This document shows, piece by piece, positions 17,403 through 25,315 of a stretch of DNA of 64,000 nt. The position numbers were made by a program, and so were the translations under genes. Every line of letters begins with the position of its first letter. The stretch's first letter is position 1. The notes under the pieces were generated by a model that was not told the origin of the DNA, did no database searches, and saw only the letters and a program-made list of their open reading frames with translations. Source of the stretch: Pedobacter heparinus DSM 2366 (lineage in GTDB: Bacteria; Bacteroidota; Bacteroidia; Sphingobacteriales; Sphingobacteriaceae); assembly GCF_000023825.1 (NCBI RefSeq), contig NC_013061.1:5103384-5167383 (forward strand), written 5' to 3'.

Positions 17403-17765
17403 CTACATGGCTAAATGCTTGCTGATGATATCTTCCAGCTCTTCTATATCGAAGGGCTTGGACAGGTAACCGTCGGCACCAGCCTGATCTGCGAGCGACT
17501 TGACATCATTGTTGGCCGAAAAATAGATCACAGGGATGTTTTTTAACAAGTCATGCGATTTTAATTCCCGTGTCGCATCAATGCCTCCCACATCAGGAAG
17601 CCAGTTGTCCATAAAAATGATATCAGGTGTATAGGCCATAACCTGGTCTATGATATGATTAGAGGTAGAGGAAGTTTTAATGTCATACCCGGCATCCTGT
17701 AAAATAATGGTACACAGCTCTAAAATGTCTGTATTGTCGTCAAACACGAATACTTTTTTATTCAT
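17403..17765 (-). CDS. single-domain response regulator
   Basis: 120 residues made only of a CheY-like receiver domain: acidic pocket Asp9/Asp10, phospho-acceptor Asp53 in FMDNWLPDVGG, Ser in YFSA and Lys in YLSKPFD. With no output domain it must act by protein contact or as a phosphate relay or sink. It is the last gene of the six-gene signalling run and starts 20 bp after the CheB stop. Confidence 0.92.
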   Translation of the reverse strand: MNKKVFVFDDNTDILELCTIILQDAGYDIKTSSTSNHIIDQVMAYTPDIIFMDNWLPDVGGIDATRELKSHDLLKNIPVIYFSANNDVKSLADQAGADGYLSKPFDIEELEDIISKHLAM

Positions 17766-17785
17766 TGCTATTTATCATCTTAAGA

Positions 17786-18349
17786 TTAGGGTAACAAATT
17801 TATGAAATCTCCTATAGCTTCAATACTTAATTCATAATCTATTTGCACATTTAGCTTTGCCTGTGCCGGCATATAGGCCACCTGCGCGGTCTCCGGATCC
17901 TGTATTATAGCTGTTCCACCCCAGGCTTTCACGCTTTTCAGCCCGCTTACCCCGTCGGCATTAGAGCCCGAAAGCAACAGGCAAACCAACTGCGACCGGT
18001 ACACCTCTGCCGCCGTCTGGAAGGTCGCATCAATTGCAGGGCGCGAATAATTTATTTTCTCAGAATAATCCAGGGAAAAGGTCTGGTCCTGCTCAATCAG
18101 CAAATGGTAGTCCGAAGGTGCAACGTAAATGGTACCCGCCAATATGGCCTCTTTTTCATCCACTTCCTTAACCCTCATTTCAGTCCGTGTCGACAATAAA
18201 ACAGGCAGTAAAGAATCTGTTCCATGTTTTCTGTGCACCACAATAATGATCGGGAAGCTGATGTCCGGCCTTACTACCGGCAATACCTTTAGCAATACAT
18301 CTAAGCTACCGGCAGAACCGCCTATGATAAGTGCCTTGCATTTTTCCAT
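17786..18349 (-). CDS. cheB: CheB-type protein-glutamate methylesterase domain
   Basis: 187 residues containing only the CheB catalytic domain, without the usual N-terminal receiver. The catalytic triad is visible: Ser12 in GGSAGSL, His39 in VVHRKH, and Asp132 in GSNADGVSGL. The preferred start is the ATG at 18349, which overlaps the CheR stop as TGATG; an ATG six codons earlier is also possible. CheB removes methyl groups from methylated glutamates of chemoreceptors and may also deamidate. No MCP is encoded in the window, so its substrate could be the adjacent membrane kinase or a distant receptor. Confidence 0.92.
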   Translation of the reverse strand: MEKCKALIIGGSAGSLDVLLKVLPVVRPDISFPIIIVVHRKHGTDSLLPVLLSTRTEMRVKEVDEKEAILAGTIYVAPSDYHLLIEQDQTFSLDYSEKINYSRPAIDATFQTAAEVYRSQLVCLLLSGSNADGVSGLKSVKAWGGTAIIQDPETAQVAYMPAQAKLNVQIDYELSIEAIGDFINLLP

Positions 18350-19173
18350 CAGCCTATCTTTCTCCATATCTTTTCTCCCGGCAACCGTTTATACCGCTTG
18401 GCAATCCTCGAAAAATCAACCGTTTCCTTACTGCCCAGGGCCAGGTAACCCAGGCCTTCCAAACTATTGTCAAAAAGATCAAGCACATTGTGCTGCAGGT
18501 CACGGTCAAAATAGATCAGCACATTTCTGCATAAAATCAGCTGGAACTCATTAAAAGAATGGTCGGATACCAGGTTATGGGTCGAAAATATAATCTTGCT
18601 TTTCAGGTCCTCATTAAACTTTGCCAGCGAATAACTGGCCGTATAATAGCTCGAAAAATCTTTTAGCCCTCCCGAAAGGATATAATTTTCTGAATACTGC
18701 TTCATCTGGCTCATGGCAAACATGCTTTGGGCCGCCTTTTCCAGCACAGCGGGGTTCAGATCAGTTGCATAGATCAAAGATTTATGCAACAAATTCAATT
18801 CTTTTAAAAGGATAGAAATAGAATAGGCTTCTTCTCCGGTTGAACAGCCTGCCAGCCAGATACGAATAAAGGGATAGGTGCCCAGCTTGGGCAGCACTTC
18901 CTCCCTTAATGTCCTAAAAAAAGAGGGGTCCCTGAACATTTCGGTCACATTTACGGTAATCTGCTCTACAAACCGCTTAAAATAAGCCTGATCATCCGAA
19001 ATCCTGTACCTGAACTCGGCAAAGCTCAAGGCTTTATCCAAAGTGTACAACCTGGAAATCCTTCTTTTTAGCGAAGCCCGTGAATAACCCGTGAAATCAT
19101 AGCCATATTGTTCCAGCAGATCGGAAAGCAGGATCTCTACATGTTCATCTTGAATTACGGGGACCTCCAGCAT
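18349..19173 (-). CDS. cheR: CheR-type protein-glutamate O-methyltransferase
   Basis: 274 residues: N-terminal helical CheR domain (LLSDLLEQYGYDFTGYSRASLKRRISR, about 12-65) and the SAM-binding methyltransferase domain with the motif IWLAGCSTGEEAYSI, then DLNPAVLEKA and LILCRNVLIYFD. These are hallmark CheR segments. It transfers methyl groups from SAM to glutamates of receptor-like proteins. It lies between a single-domain receiver (8 bp upstream) and CheB (1-bp overlap), in a run headed by two histidine kinases. The lack of CheA/CheW/MCP here suggests a non-motility signalling role, which is inference. Confidence 0.93.
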   Translation of the reverse strand: MLEVPVIQDEHVEILLSDLLEQYGYDFTGYSRASLKRRISRLYTLDKALSFAEFRYRISDDQAYFKRFVEQITVNVTEMFRDPSFFRTLREEVLPKLGTYPFIRIWLAGCSTGEEAYSISILLKELNLLHKSLIYATDLNPAVLEKAAQSMFAMSQMKQYSENYILSGGLKDFSSYYTASYSLAKFNEDLKSKIIFSTHNLVSDHSFNEFQLILCRNVLIYFDRDLQHNVLDLFDNSLEGLGYLALGSKETVDFSRIAKRYKRLPGEKIWRKIG

Positions 19174-19181
19174 TTGTTCCG

Positions 19182-19550
19182 TTAAATATAATCGTTTAGC
19201 AAGCGGGTTAATTCATCAACATTTATCGGCTTGGAAATATAACCCACAGCTCCTGCATTTAAGCACCTTTCCCTATCGCCCATCATTGCCTGGGCCGTAA
19301 CCGCAATCACGGGGATATCTTTTAATGAAGGGTCCTTACTCATCCTGTGCATCGCTTCATAACCATCCATTCCCGGCATCATCATGTCCATCAGTACTAC
19401 CGTAATGTCTTTATCCTGTTCCAGGATGTCAAGTCCTTCCTGCCCGCCTATAGCAGACATACATTTATAACCTTTAGCTTTCAATACTGCCGTTAAGGCA
19501 AAGATATTCCTGCTGTCATCATCTACTATCAATATTTTATTAACTGCCAT
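19182..19550 (-). CDS. single-domain response regulator
   Basis: 122-residue CheY-like receiver with acidic residues Asp10-Asp12, phospho-acceptor Asp55 in VLMDMMMPGMDGYE, Thr in AVTA and Lys in YISKPIN. It is strikingly like the third receiver of the neighbouring hybrid kinase (the same DMMMP-MDGYE, MMGDRE-C and AGA-YISKP segments), suggesting duplication of a receiver within the cluster. It has no output domain. It lies 24 bp downstream of the hybrid kinase gene. Confidence 0.93.
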   Translation of the reverse strand: MAVNKILIVDDDSRNIFALTAVLKAKGYKCMSAIGGQEGLDILEQDKDITVVLMDMMMPGMDGYEAMHRMSKDPSLKDIPVIAVTAQAMMGDRERCLNAGAVGYISKPINVDELTRLLNDYI

Positions 19551-19574
19551 ATATTTTAAAACATGGTTACTAAA

Positions 19575-22500
19575 TTACACCCTATCGTAAAGCCACACCC
19601 TTAGCAATGAGATCAGCTGATCAATGTCAACCGGTTTGGAAATATAATCTGAAGCTCCGGCAGCAATACATTTCTCCCTGTCGCCCATCATTGCTTTTGC
19701 TGTAACAGCCAAAACAGGCAATTGTTTGTATGCTGCAATCTTTCTGATTTCCTTTGTAGTCTCATATCCGTCCATTTCAGGCATCATCATATCCATCAGC
19801 ACAATATCCACCAAAGGGTTGTCTTTAAGCGTTTGCAGTGCCTCTTTACCATCTGTCGCAGCCAGTACTTTCATTTTATGCTGTTCCAGCGCTTTGGTAA
19901 GGGAAAAGATATTGCGCACATCGTCATCGGCAATCAACACGGTTTTATGGTGCAGTACTTCATATAAACCGCCCAGCTTCTCAGATGGGTTTTTTTTCTG
20001 TTTCCCATCACCTTCTTTCTCTTCTACCAGGTGAAGAAACAAGGCCGCCTCATCCAGGATACGCTGATAAGAATGTGCTGTTTTTACAACAATAGAATCT
20101 GCATACTGCTTAATGCGGCTTTCCTCTCCTTTCGAAAGGTTTTTACCGGTAAAAATAATAATGGGCAGGTTTTCCAGCCCCTTGCTTTTCTTTATGGTAT
20201 CCAGGGTTTCATAAGCACTCTTGTCAGGAATACCCATATCCAGGATCACACAGTCTACTTCCTGTTTGTTTAATGCGCCAATGCTTTGTGTTACATTGTC
20301 TGCTACCTCTGTCTGAATGTTGTAATTGCTCAGGAAATAACTCAAAGCCTCTGCATGCTGCTTATTTTCCTCAACGATCAGCACCTTTTTAGGATGGCGA
20401 CTCAAGGCCAGCTCCAGCTTTTGAAAAATCTGCTGCATCTGTTCCAGAGCAACAGGTTTATTGATAAAATCGACAGCCCCCTTCAACAAACTCTCTTTTT
20501 TTACTTCCAGGGAAGACATGATGTGAACAGGTATTGGCCTTGTCAAAGGGTTAGATTTCAATTCCTCCATCACCTGCCAGCCATCCTTTACAGGAAGCTG
20601 TATATCCAGCAGTATAGCCAATGGCCGGTAATGATTGGCCAGCTCTATTCCTGCATCTCCCCGGACCGCAACGATACCTTTATAATTCCGCTTACGCGTA
20701 AAGCGCAGCAGTGTTTTTGCAAAATTAGTGTCGTCTTCAATAATCAGGATTACCCTGTCATCCGGCTTAATGTCGTTCCGGTCATCCTCAATCTCCTGCG
20801 GAATATGATCTACAGTAAACCGCTCTGCTGCAACAAGTTCTCCTCGGTCTATATAAAGGGGCGAGGCTATAACATCCTGCCCTGTCTCAACCTGCACAAT
20901 CGTCTTCCGGTCTACCGGTAAAGCAAGGGTAAACTCACTGCCTACATTTTCCTTGCTTGTCAGCTCTATCTCGCCCCCCAAAAGCTTGGATAGCTCCCTG
21001 CTGATGGACAGGCCCAGACCAGTTCCGCCAAATTTACGGCGCGTTGATCCATCCGCCTGCTGAAAAGCCTCAAAGATCAGTCCCTGTTTATCCAGCGGAA
21101 TACCAATACCGGTATCTGTCACTTTAAATAAAATGGCCTTACCAGCATCGTCCTGCTTCACTGTTAAAGCAACTTTTCCTGTTGAGGTGAACTTAATCGC
21201 ATTGGAAAGCAGGTTTTTTAAAATCTGCTCCAGCCTCATCCTGTCCGTATTGATCCCTGAAATGTCACTTTCAACATCAATCACCAGATCCAGGTTTTTA
21301 TTTTTTGCAAGCGGACTAAACAGCGAACGCATATCTGTTGCCACCTCTGTAATATTGACATCAGTAAATTCCAGCTTCATTTTACCCGCCTCAATTTTAG
21401 ACAGGTCAAGGATTTCATCAATCAGGCCCAGAAGTCCCTGTCCGGAGCTTTGTATCACCTCCGCATATTCAATATATTCCTTATCCAGTTCCTTGTTTTC
21501 AGACATCAGCTTCGACAGCAACAGGATGGAATTTAATGGCGTGCGGAGCTCGTGTGACATATTGGCCAGGAATTCCGACTTGTACTTGGTACTCTGTTCC
21601 AGCTGTTCGGCCTTGTGCTGTATATCCAGGTTCCGCTCCTGTATCAGCTGGTTCTTTTCTTCCAGTAAACTTGTTCGCTCTTCCAGTTCCTGGTTGCTTT
21701 GTAAAAGTTCCTCCTGCTGTACCCTTAATTCTTCTTCCGAAGTCTGGATCCTTTGGGTTTGTGCTTCCAGTTCCGCATTCAGGCCTTCCAGCTCTCTATG
21801 CTGCGCCTGTAATTCTTCGGCCTGTGCCTGTGTTTCCTCCAAAAACTCCTGCAACTTCTTACGGTTCTGGGAAACATGGATGGCAATACCAATATTGGTT
21901 GAAATGCTGTTTAAAAAGTCGAGCTGCAAAGGGGTATAACTTTGTAAAGCGCCAAACTCCATTGCCCCAACAACCACCCCATCTCTAAAAACCGGAACAG
22001 CAACCACATTGCGTGGCTTGGTATGGCCGGTCGCATAGCTGATCGTCAGCCCATCTTCAGCAATATCGTTGATTAAGATTTGCCTGCCCGATTGTGCAAC
22101 CTGTCCGATTAAACCCTCACCCAGGCTCAGACTTTTCTTTTTCTGGTCTTCCATCAGTGCATATCCCCCGGTAAGATATAGCCTTTCATCCTCTTCAAGC
22201 AGATAAAATGCCCCTACCTGACTATGGGTAAGCCCCGCAATACTTTCCAGAATATCGTGAGTAAGCTCTTTTACGCTTTTTTCTCCCACCATTTTATCAT
22301 TCAGGGTAGCGATCCCCGATTGTAACCACTCTTTATCTGCCAGCAAAGAAAAAGAGTACTGCAAAGACTCAGCCATGGCATTTAATGATCCGGCCAGACT
22401 GCCCAGCCCATCTTTTTCCTCCTCATCAAGCCTGATCCGGTAATCACCGCTCGAGATCTGAGCCGCAATGCCTTGTATCACCTCTATCCTGTTGTCTATT

Positions 22501-23165
22501 TCATCATTTTTATCCTGTAGCTCCTGCTGCAACCTTGTCCGGGTATTAAAATCAGCCGAAACTTTCCGGTAAAAAAAGAAAGTAATCAGAATAGCTAAAA
22601 AAGCGGCCAGCACAATCAATGAAGGCGTATAACCTGCCAGCTTGTTCAAATCGGCAGTCCTGAGCTCCAGCAATCTTTTCTCTTCGGCCTGCATTACCCT
22701 GATGAGATCGCGGGCCGAATCCATATAGGTCTTACCATTGATCAGCTCACCAACACTTACATTTCCACCCCTGCTTTTTATCGCCACTGTTTTTTTTAAT
22801 ATCTGCAACCTGCCTGTAATCACCTCCCGCAATTTTTTTACGTTCCTTTGCTGAACCGGATTGTCTTTGGTTTCAGCAGCTACCTCATCCAGCAAAGCAA
22901 TTGCTTGCTGTTCGGCTCCGTTATAGGGCTCCAGAAAGTCTTTATCTCCTGTAAGCAGGTAGCCCCGCTGCCCGGTTTCCGCATCTTTCAATACCGAGAT
23001 CACCCCATCCAGATTGGTCATCACATCATTGCTGTGCTGCACAAGGTCGGCACTGCCGATCAGGTTCTTTATACTTAAATAAGAAGCCAGGGAAGTGATA
23101 AACAGGATCAGCAGGGATAGCCCCAAACCGATCCTCAGATTATTTTTAATCGTTCTTTTACTCAT
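19575..23165 (-). CDS. hybrid sensor histidine kinase with three receivers
   Basis: 1196-residue membrane kinase. Order, by approximate residues: TM1 (10-32), CHASE3 periplasmic sensor (38-175, with DAETGQRGYLLTGD), TM2 (178-198), HAMP (about 205-285), GAF (290-430), a long Gln/Glu-rich coiled coil (435-530), HisKA with FLANMSHELRTPLN, HATPase with NLLSNAIKFT, DTGIGIP and GGTGLGLSIS, then three receivers (about 805-925, 935-1050 and 1075-1190). Receivers one and three have clear Asp acceptors (LLDIQLP, LMDMMMP); the second has ILDMGIP and a less typical lysine region (IVVKTAH). CHASE3-GAF hybrid kinases of this shape are common in Bacteroidota. It sits 11 bp after another kinase and upstream of cheR/cheB. 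Confidence 0.94.
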   Translation of the reverse strand: MSKRTIKNNLRIGLGLSLLILFITSLASYLSIKNLIGSADLVQHSNDVMTNLDGVISVLKDAETGQRGYLLTGDKDFLEPYNGAEQQAIALLDEVAAETKDNPVQQRNVKKLREVITGRLQILKKTVAIKSRGGNVSVGELINGKTYMDSARDLIRVMQAEEKRLLELRTADLNKLAGYTPSLIVLAAFLAILITFFFYRKVSADFNTRTRLQQELQDKNDEIDNRIEVIQGIAAQISSGDYRIRLDEEEKDGLGSLAGSLNAMAESLQYSFSLLADKEWLQSGIATLNDKMVGEKSVKELTHDILESIAGLTHSQVGAFYLLEEDERLYLTGGYALMEDQKKKSLSLGEGLIGQVAQSGRQILINDIAEDGLTISYATGHTKPRNVVAVPVFRDGVVVGAMEFGALQSYTPLQLDFLNSISTNIGIAIHVSQNRKKLQEFLEETQAQAEELQAQHRELEGLNAELEAQTQRIQTSEEELRVQQEELLQSNQELEERTSLLEEKNQLIQERNLDIQHKAEQLEQSTKYKSEFLANMSHELRTPLNSILLLSKLMSENKELDKEYIEYAEVIQSSGQGLLGLIDEILDLSKIEAGKMKLEFTDVNITEVATDMRSLFSPLAKNKNLDLVIDVESDISGINTDRMRLEQILKNLLSNAIKFTSTGKVALTVKQDDAGKAILFKVTDTGIGIPLDKQGLIFEAFQQADGSTRRKFGGTGLGLSISRELSKLLGGEIELTSKENVGSEFTLALPVDRKTIVQVETGQDVIASPLYIDRGELVAAERFTVDHIPQEIEDDRNDIKPDDRVILIIEDDTNFAKTLLRFTRKRNYKGIVAVRGDAGIELANHYRPLAILLDIQLPVKDGWQVMEELKSNPLTRPIPVHIMSSLEVKKESLLKGAVDFINKPVALEQMQQIFQKLELALSRHPKKVLIVEENKQHAEALSYFLSNYNIQTEVADNVTQSIGALNKQEVDCVILDMGIPDKSAYETLDTIKKSKGLENLPIIIFTGKNLSKGEESRIKQYADSIVVKTAHSYQRILDEAALFLHLVEEKEGDGKQKKNPSEKLGGLYEVLHHKTVLIADDDVRNIFSLTKALEQHKMKVLAATDGKEALQTLKDNPLVDIVLMDMMMPEMDGYETTKEIRKIAAYKQLPVLAVTAKAMMGDREKCIAAGASDYISKPVDIDQLISLLRVWLYDRV

Positions 23166-23176
23166 AAAATTCCTTT

Positions 23177-24301
23177 TTAATCTGCTTCAGGAACAGCATT
23201 TAACGGCAGGGTAAAATAAAACTCCGATCCCTCTCCGGGCTTGCTCTTCACCCCTACCTCTCCTCCATGCCTGTTAATAATTTCGGCCGAAATATATAAG
23301 CCTATACCCAGCCCCTGAAAATGAATTGCTGTTTCTTCTACCCTATAAAATTTCTCAAATACATTTTTTTGTAGTTCAGGTGCTATACCTATCCCAAAAT
23401 CACGGACACCAAGGTACAATTGGCCTTCTCCCACCTTCACATTAACTTCTATCTCATTTGTTCCCGGCGAATATTTTATGGCATTGGTTAAAAAATTAAC
23501 AATTACCTGTTCAATGCGCATTTCATCTGCATAAATTTCTTGTGGGGCATTCCCCTTTCTGATGATGTTGAAGGTCGGGTTCGCCTGATGAATCACTTCC
23601 AATACCCCGTCAAGCAAGGCATCAAGTACAAAATACTTTTTGTTGAACTTTAATTTTCCGCTTTCTATTTTTGAAATGTCCAGCAAATCTGCAATCAGCT
23701 CATTTAACTTTTCCAGCTGTACCTGCGCCTTGGCCAGGTGTTTTTTTACCGTAGGGATATCTCCCTTATCTACGCTCCTGCCCAGCAACTGCACATAACC
23801 TTTAACACTGGTAAGCGGGGTTTTTAATTCGTGGCTCGCAATGCTGATAAATTCATCCTTTTTCCTTTCTGCCATTTTTCTGAACTCAATTTCATCCAGC
23901 AAGGCTTTTTGTATTTCTATCAGTTTCCGGCTCTGTTCATAAATCCGGTAAAATGTTTTCACTTTTAACAGTAAAACCCCCATATCTACAGGCTTGGTAA
24001 TGTAATCCAGTCCACCTGATGAATAGCCCTTGGTAATAAATTTAAGCTCTGTATTTGCTGCAGATAAAAAGATGATCGCTGTTTCTTTCGCCTTGCTATA
24101 GCCAGAAATTGCTTCTGCTACTTCAAAGCCATCCATTCCGGGCATCTGAACATCCAGAATGATCAGTACATATTCATTTTTAAGTACTTTTTTTAAGGCT
24201 TCTTCGCCTGATGATGCAGTATCAACTTCAAAGTTATGTCTCTCCAGAACCTTCTTTAATGAAATCAGGTTCTCGGGGGTATCATCTACTATTAATATCA
24301 T
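23177..24301 (-). CDS. receiver-histidine kinase fusion
   Basis: 374 soluble residues: an N-terminal receiver (1-118; DD near the start, acceptor in LIILDVQMPGMDGFE, Lys in YITKPVD), then HisKA with EFISIASHELKTPLTSVKG and a HATPase domain with NFLTNAIKYSPG, VRDFGIGI and GLGIGLYIS. There is no membrane segment, so it is cytoplasmic and probably receives phosphate or signals from another protein, such as the hybrid kinase encoded 11 bp downstream. It is the promoter-proximal gene of the six-gene signalling run; a palindrome at 24365-24382 lies 64 bp before its ATG. Confidence 0.93.
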   Translation of the reverse strand: MILIVDDTPENLISLKKVLERHNFEVDTASSGEEALKKVLKNEYVLIILDVQMPGMDGFEVAEAISGYSKAKETAIIFLSAANTELKFITKGYSSGGLDYITKPVDMGVLLLKVKTFYRIYEQSRKLIEIQKALLDEIEFRKMAERKKDEFISIASHELKTPLTSVKGYVQLLGRSVDKGDIPTVKKHLAKAQVQLEKLNELIADLLDISKIESGKLKFNKKYFVLDALLDGVLEVIHQANPTFNIIRKGNAPQEIYADEMRIEQVIVNFLTNAIKYSPGTNEIEVNVKVGEGQLYLGVRDFGIGIAPELQKNVFEKFYRVEETAIHFQGLGIGLYISAEIINRHGGEVGVKSKPGEGSEFYFTLPLNAVPEAD

Positions 24302-24364
24302 TATTAAAAATAAATAAGGCTTTTAGCATCTTGTGTAATTGTTAAACATTAATTTATACAAGTT

Positions 24365-24382
24365 TATAAGTTTAAACTTATA
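24365..24382. promoter_or_regulatory. AT-only 18-bp perfect palindrome upstream of the signalling cluster
   Basis: TATAAGTTTAAACTTATA is self-complementary over its full 18 bases. It lies between the YpfJ-type protease stop (24407) and the receiver-kinase start (24301). It could be an operator or part of a weak hairpin; no regulator can be named. Confidence 0.35.
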
Positions 24383-24406
24383 TATAACCATTTTGTTGCA
24401 GAAACA

Positions 24407-25246
24407 TCACAGACTACTGGAATTAAAGGTATCACCCTGCCTTATGTCTCCGGTATCAAAGCCTTTTTTAAACCAGTACATCCGTTGTGCCGATGTACCA
24501 TGGGTAAATGCATCTGGCACCACCTCTCCCTGTGCCTGTTTCTGAAGCTTATCGTCGCCAATGGCATTGGCAGCCGTCAAAGCCTCTTCAATATCGCCTT
24601 CTTCCAGTTTAAAATCTTTTAAATTCTGTGCCTGATGGGCCCAAAGCCCTGCAAAAAAATCTGCCTGTAATTCCAGTTTAACAGACAGGCGGTTGTACTC
24701 CTTTTCACTTACACGGCCCCTGGCCTGCTGAAGTTTGTCAGAAATCCCCAGCAGGTTCTGTACATGATGCCCAACCTCATGTGCAATCACATAGGCCTGA
24801 GCAAAATCTCCTGCGGCACCAAAACGGTCCTTTAAATCCTGATAAAATGTTAGATCTATGTATACTTTATGGTCTGCGGGACAGTAAAAAGGGCCTACAG
24901 CCGAACTCGCATTTCCACAGGCGGATTGTACCATATTGGAAAACAGCACCATCCTGGGTTTTTCATATTGCTGACCCATGGTTTCAAACTGCTTTTCCCA
25001 AACCTGGTTGGTCGACTCCAGCACGCCGTCAACAAATTTACCCTCTGCGTCCGTAGGATCGCCGGTCTTGCCCTCTGTTTGTGTTACCTCTCCAACAGGC
25101 AACTGACTAACTACTCCTGTAAGGTCTTTACCAAAAAGTAAACCTAAAACAATAATGATAATACCAACACCACCCCCGAGTTTTGCGCCTCCGCTCATCC
25201 CTCTTCTGTCGTCAATATTACCACTTCCTTTACCGAACCACTGCAT
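24407..25246 (-). CDS. neutral zinc metallopeptidase, YpfJ family
   Basis: 279 residues with one N-terminal transmembrane helix (about 24-42, GGGVGIIIIVLGLLFG) preceded by the characteristic MQWFGKGSGNIDDRRG opening. The zinc motif is HEVGH (His156, Glu157, His160) in AYVIAHEVGHHVQ, with a downstream ELQADFFAGLW supplying the third ligand. This is the family PF04228 (YpfJ/KPN_02809); its substrate is unknown. The C-terminal RMYWFKKGFDTGDIRQGDTF is also diagnostic. TATTTTTG at 25294-25301 (minus strand) is a possible -7 box. Confidence 0.93.
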   Translation of the reverse strand: MQWFGKGSGNIDDRRGMSGGAKLGGGVGIIIIVLGLLFGKDLTGVVSQLPVGEVTQTEGKTGDPTDAEGKFVDGVLESTNQVWEKQFETMGQQYEKPRMVLFSNMVQSACGNASSAVGPFYCPADHKVYIDLTFYQDLKDRFGAAGDFAQAYVIAHEVGHHVQNLLGISDKLQQARGRVSEKEYNRLSVKLELQADFFAGLWAHQAQNLKDFKLEEGDIEEALTAANAIGDDKLQKQAQGEVVPDAFTHGTSAQRMYWFKKGFDTGDIRQGDTFNSSSL

Positions 25247-25293
25247 ATCAATTTTTTTAGTTTTGTTTATAAAAATTGCGACAATTGTTATAC

Positions 25294-25301
25294 CAAAAAT
25301 A
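25294..25301 (-). promoter_or_regulatory. possible -7 box of the YpfJ-family gene
   Basis: TATTTTTG on the minus strand matches TAnnTTTG and lies 47 bp before the ATG at 25246. There is no clear -33 TTG; that position falls inside the end of gltX. Confidence 0.35.
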
Positions 25302-25315
25302 AAAGAAAATGCAGA

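Noticed and set aside
21133..21939. A 268-codon plus-strand frame, very rich in Ser and Cys
   Set aside because: It is the antisense shadow of the Gln/Glu/Leu coiled coil and HisKA region of the hybrid kinase; its composition follows from that.
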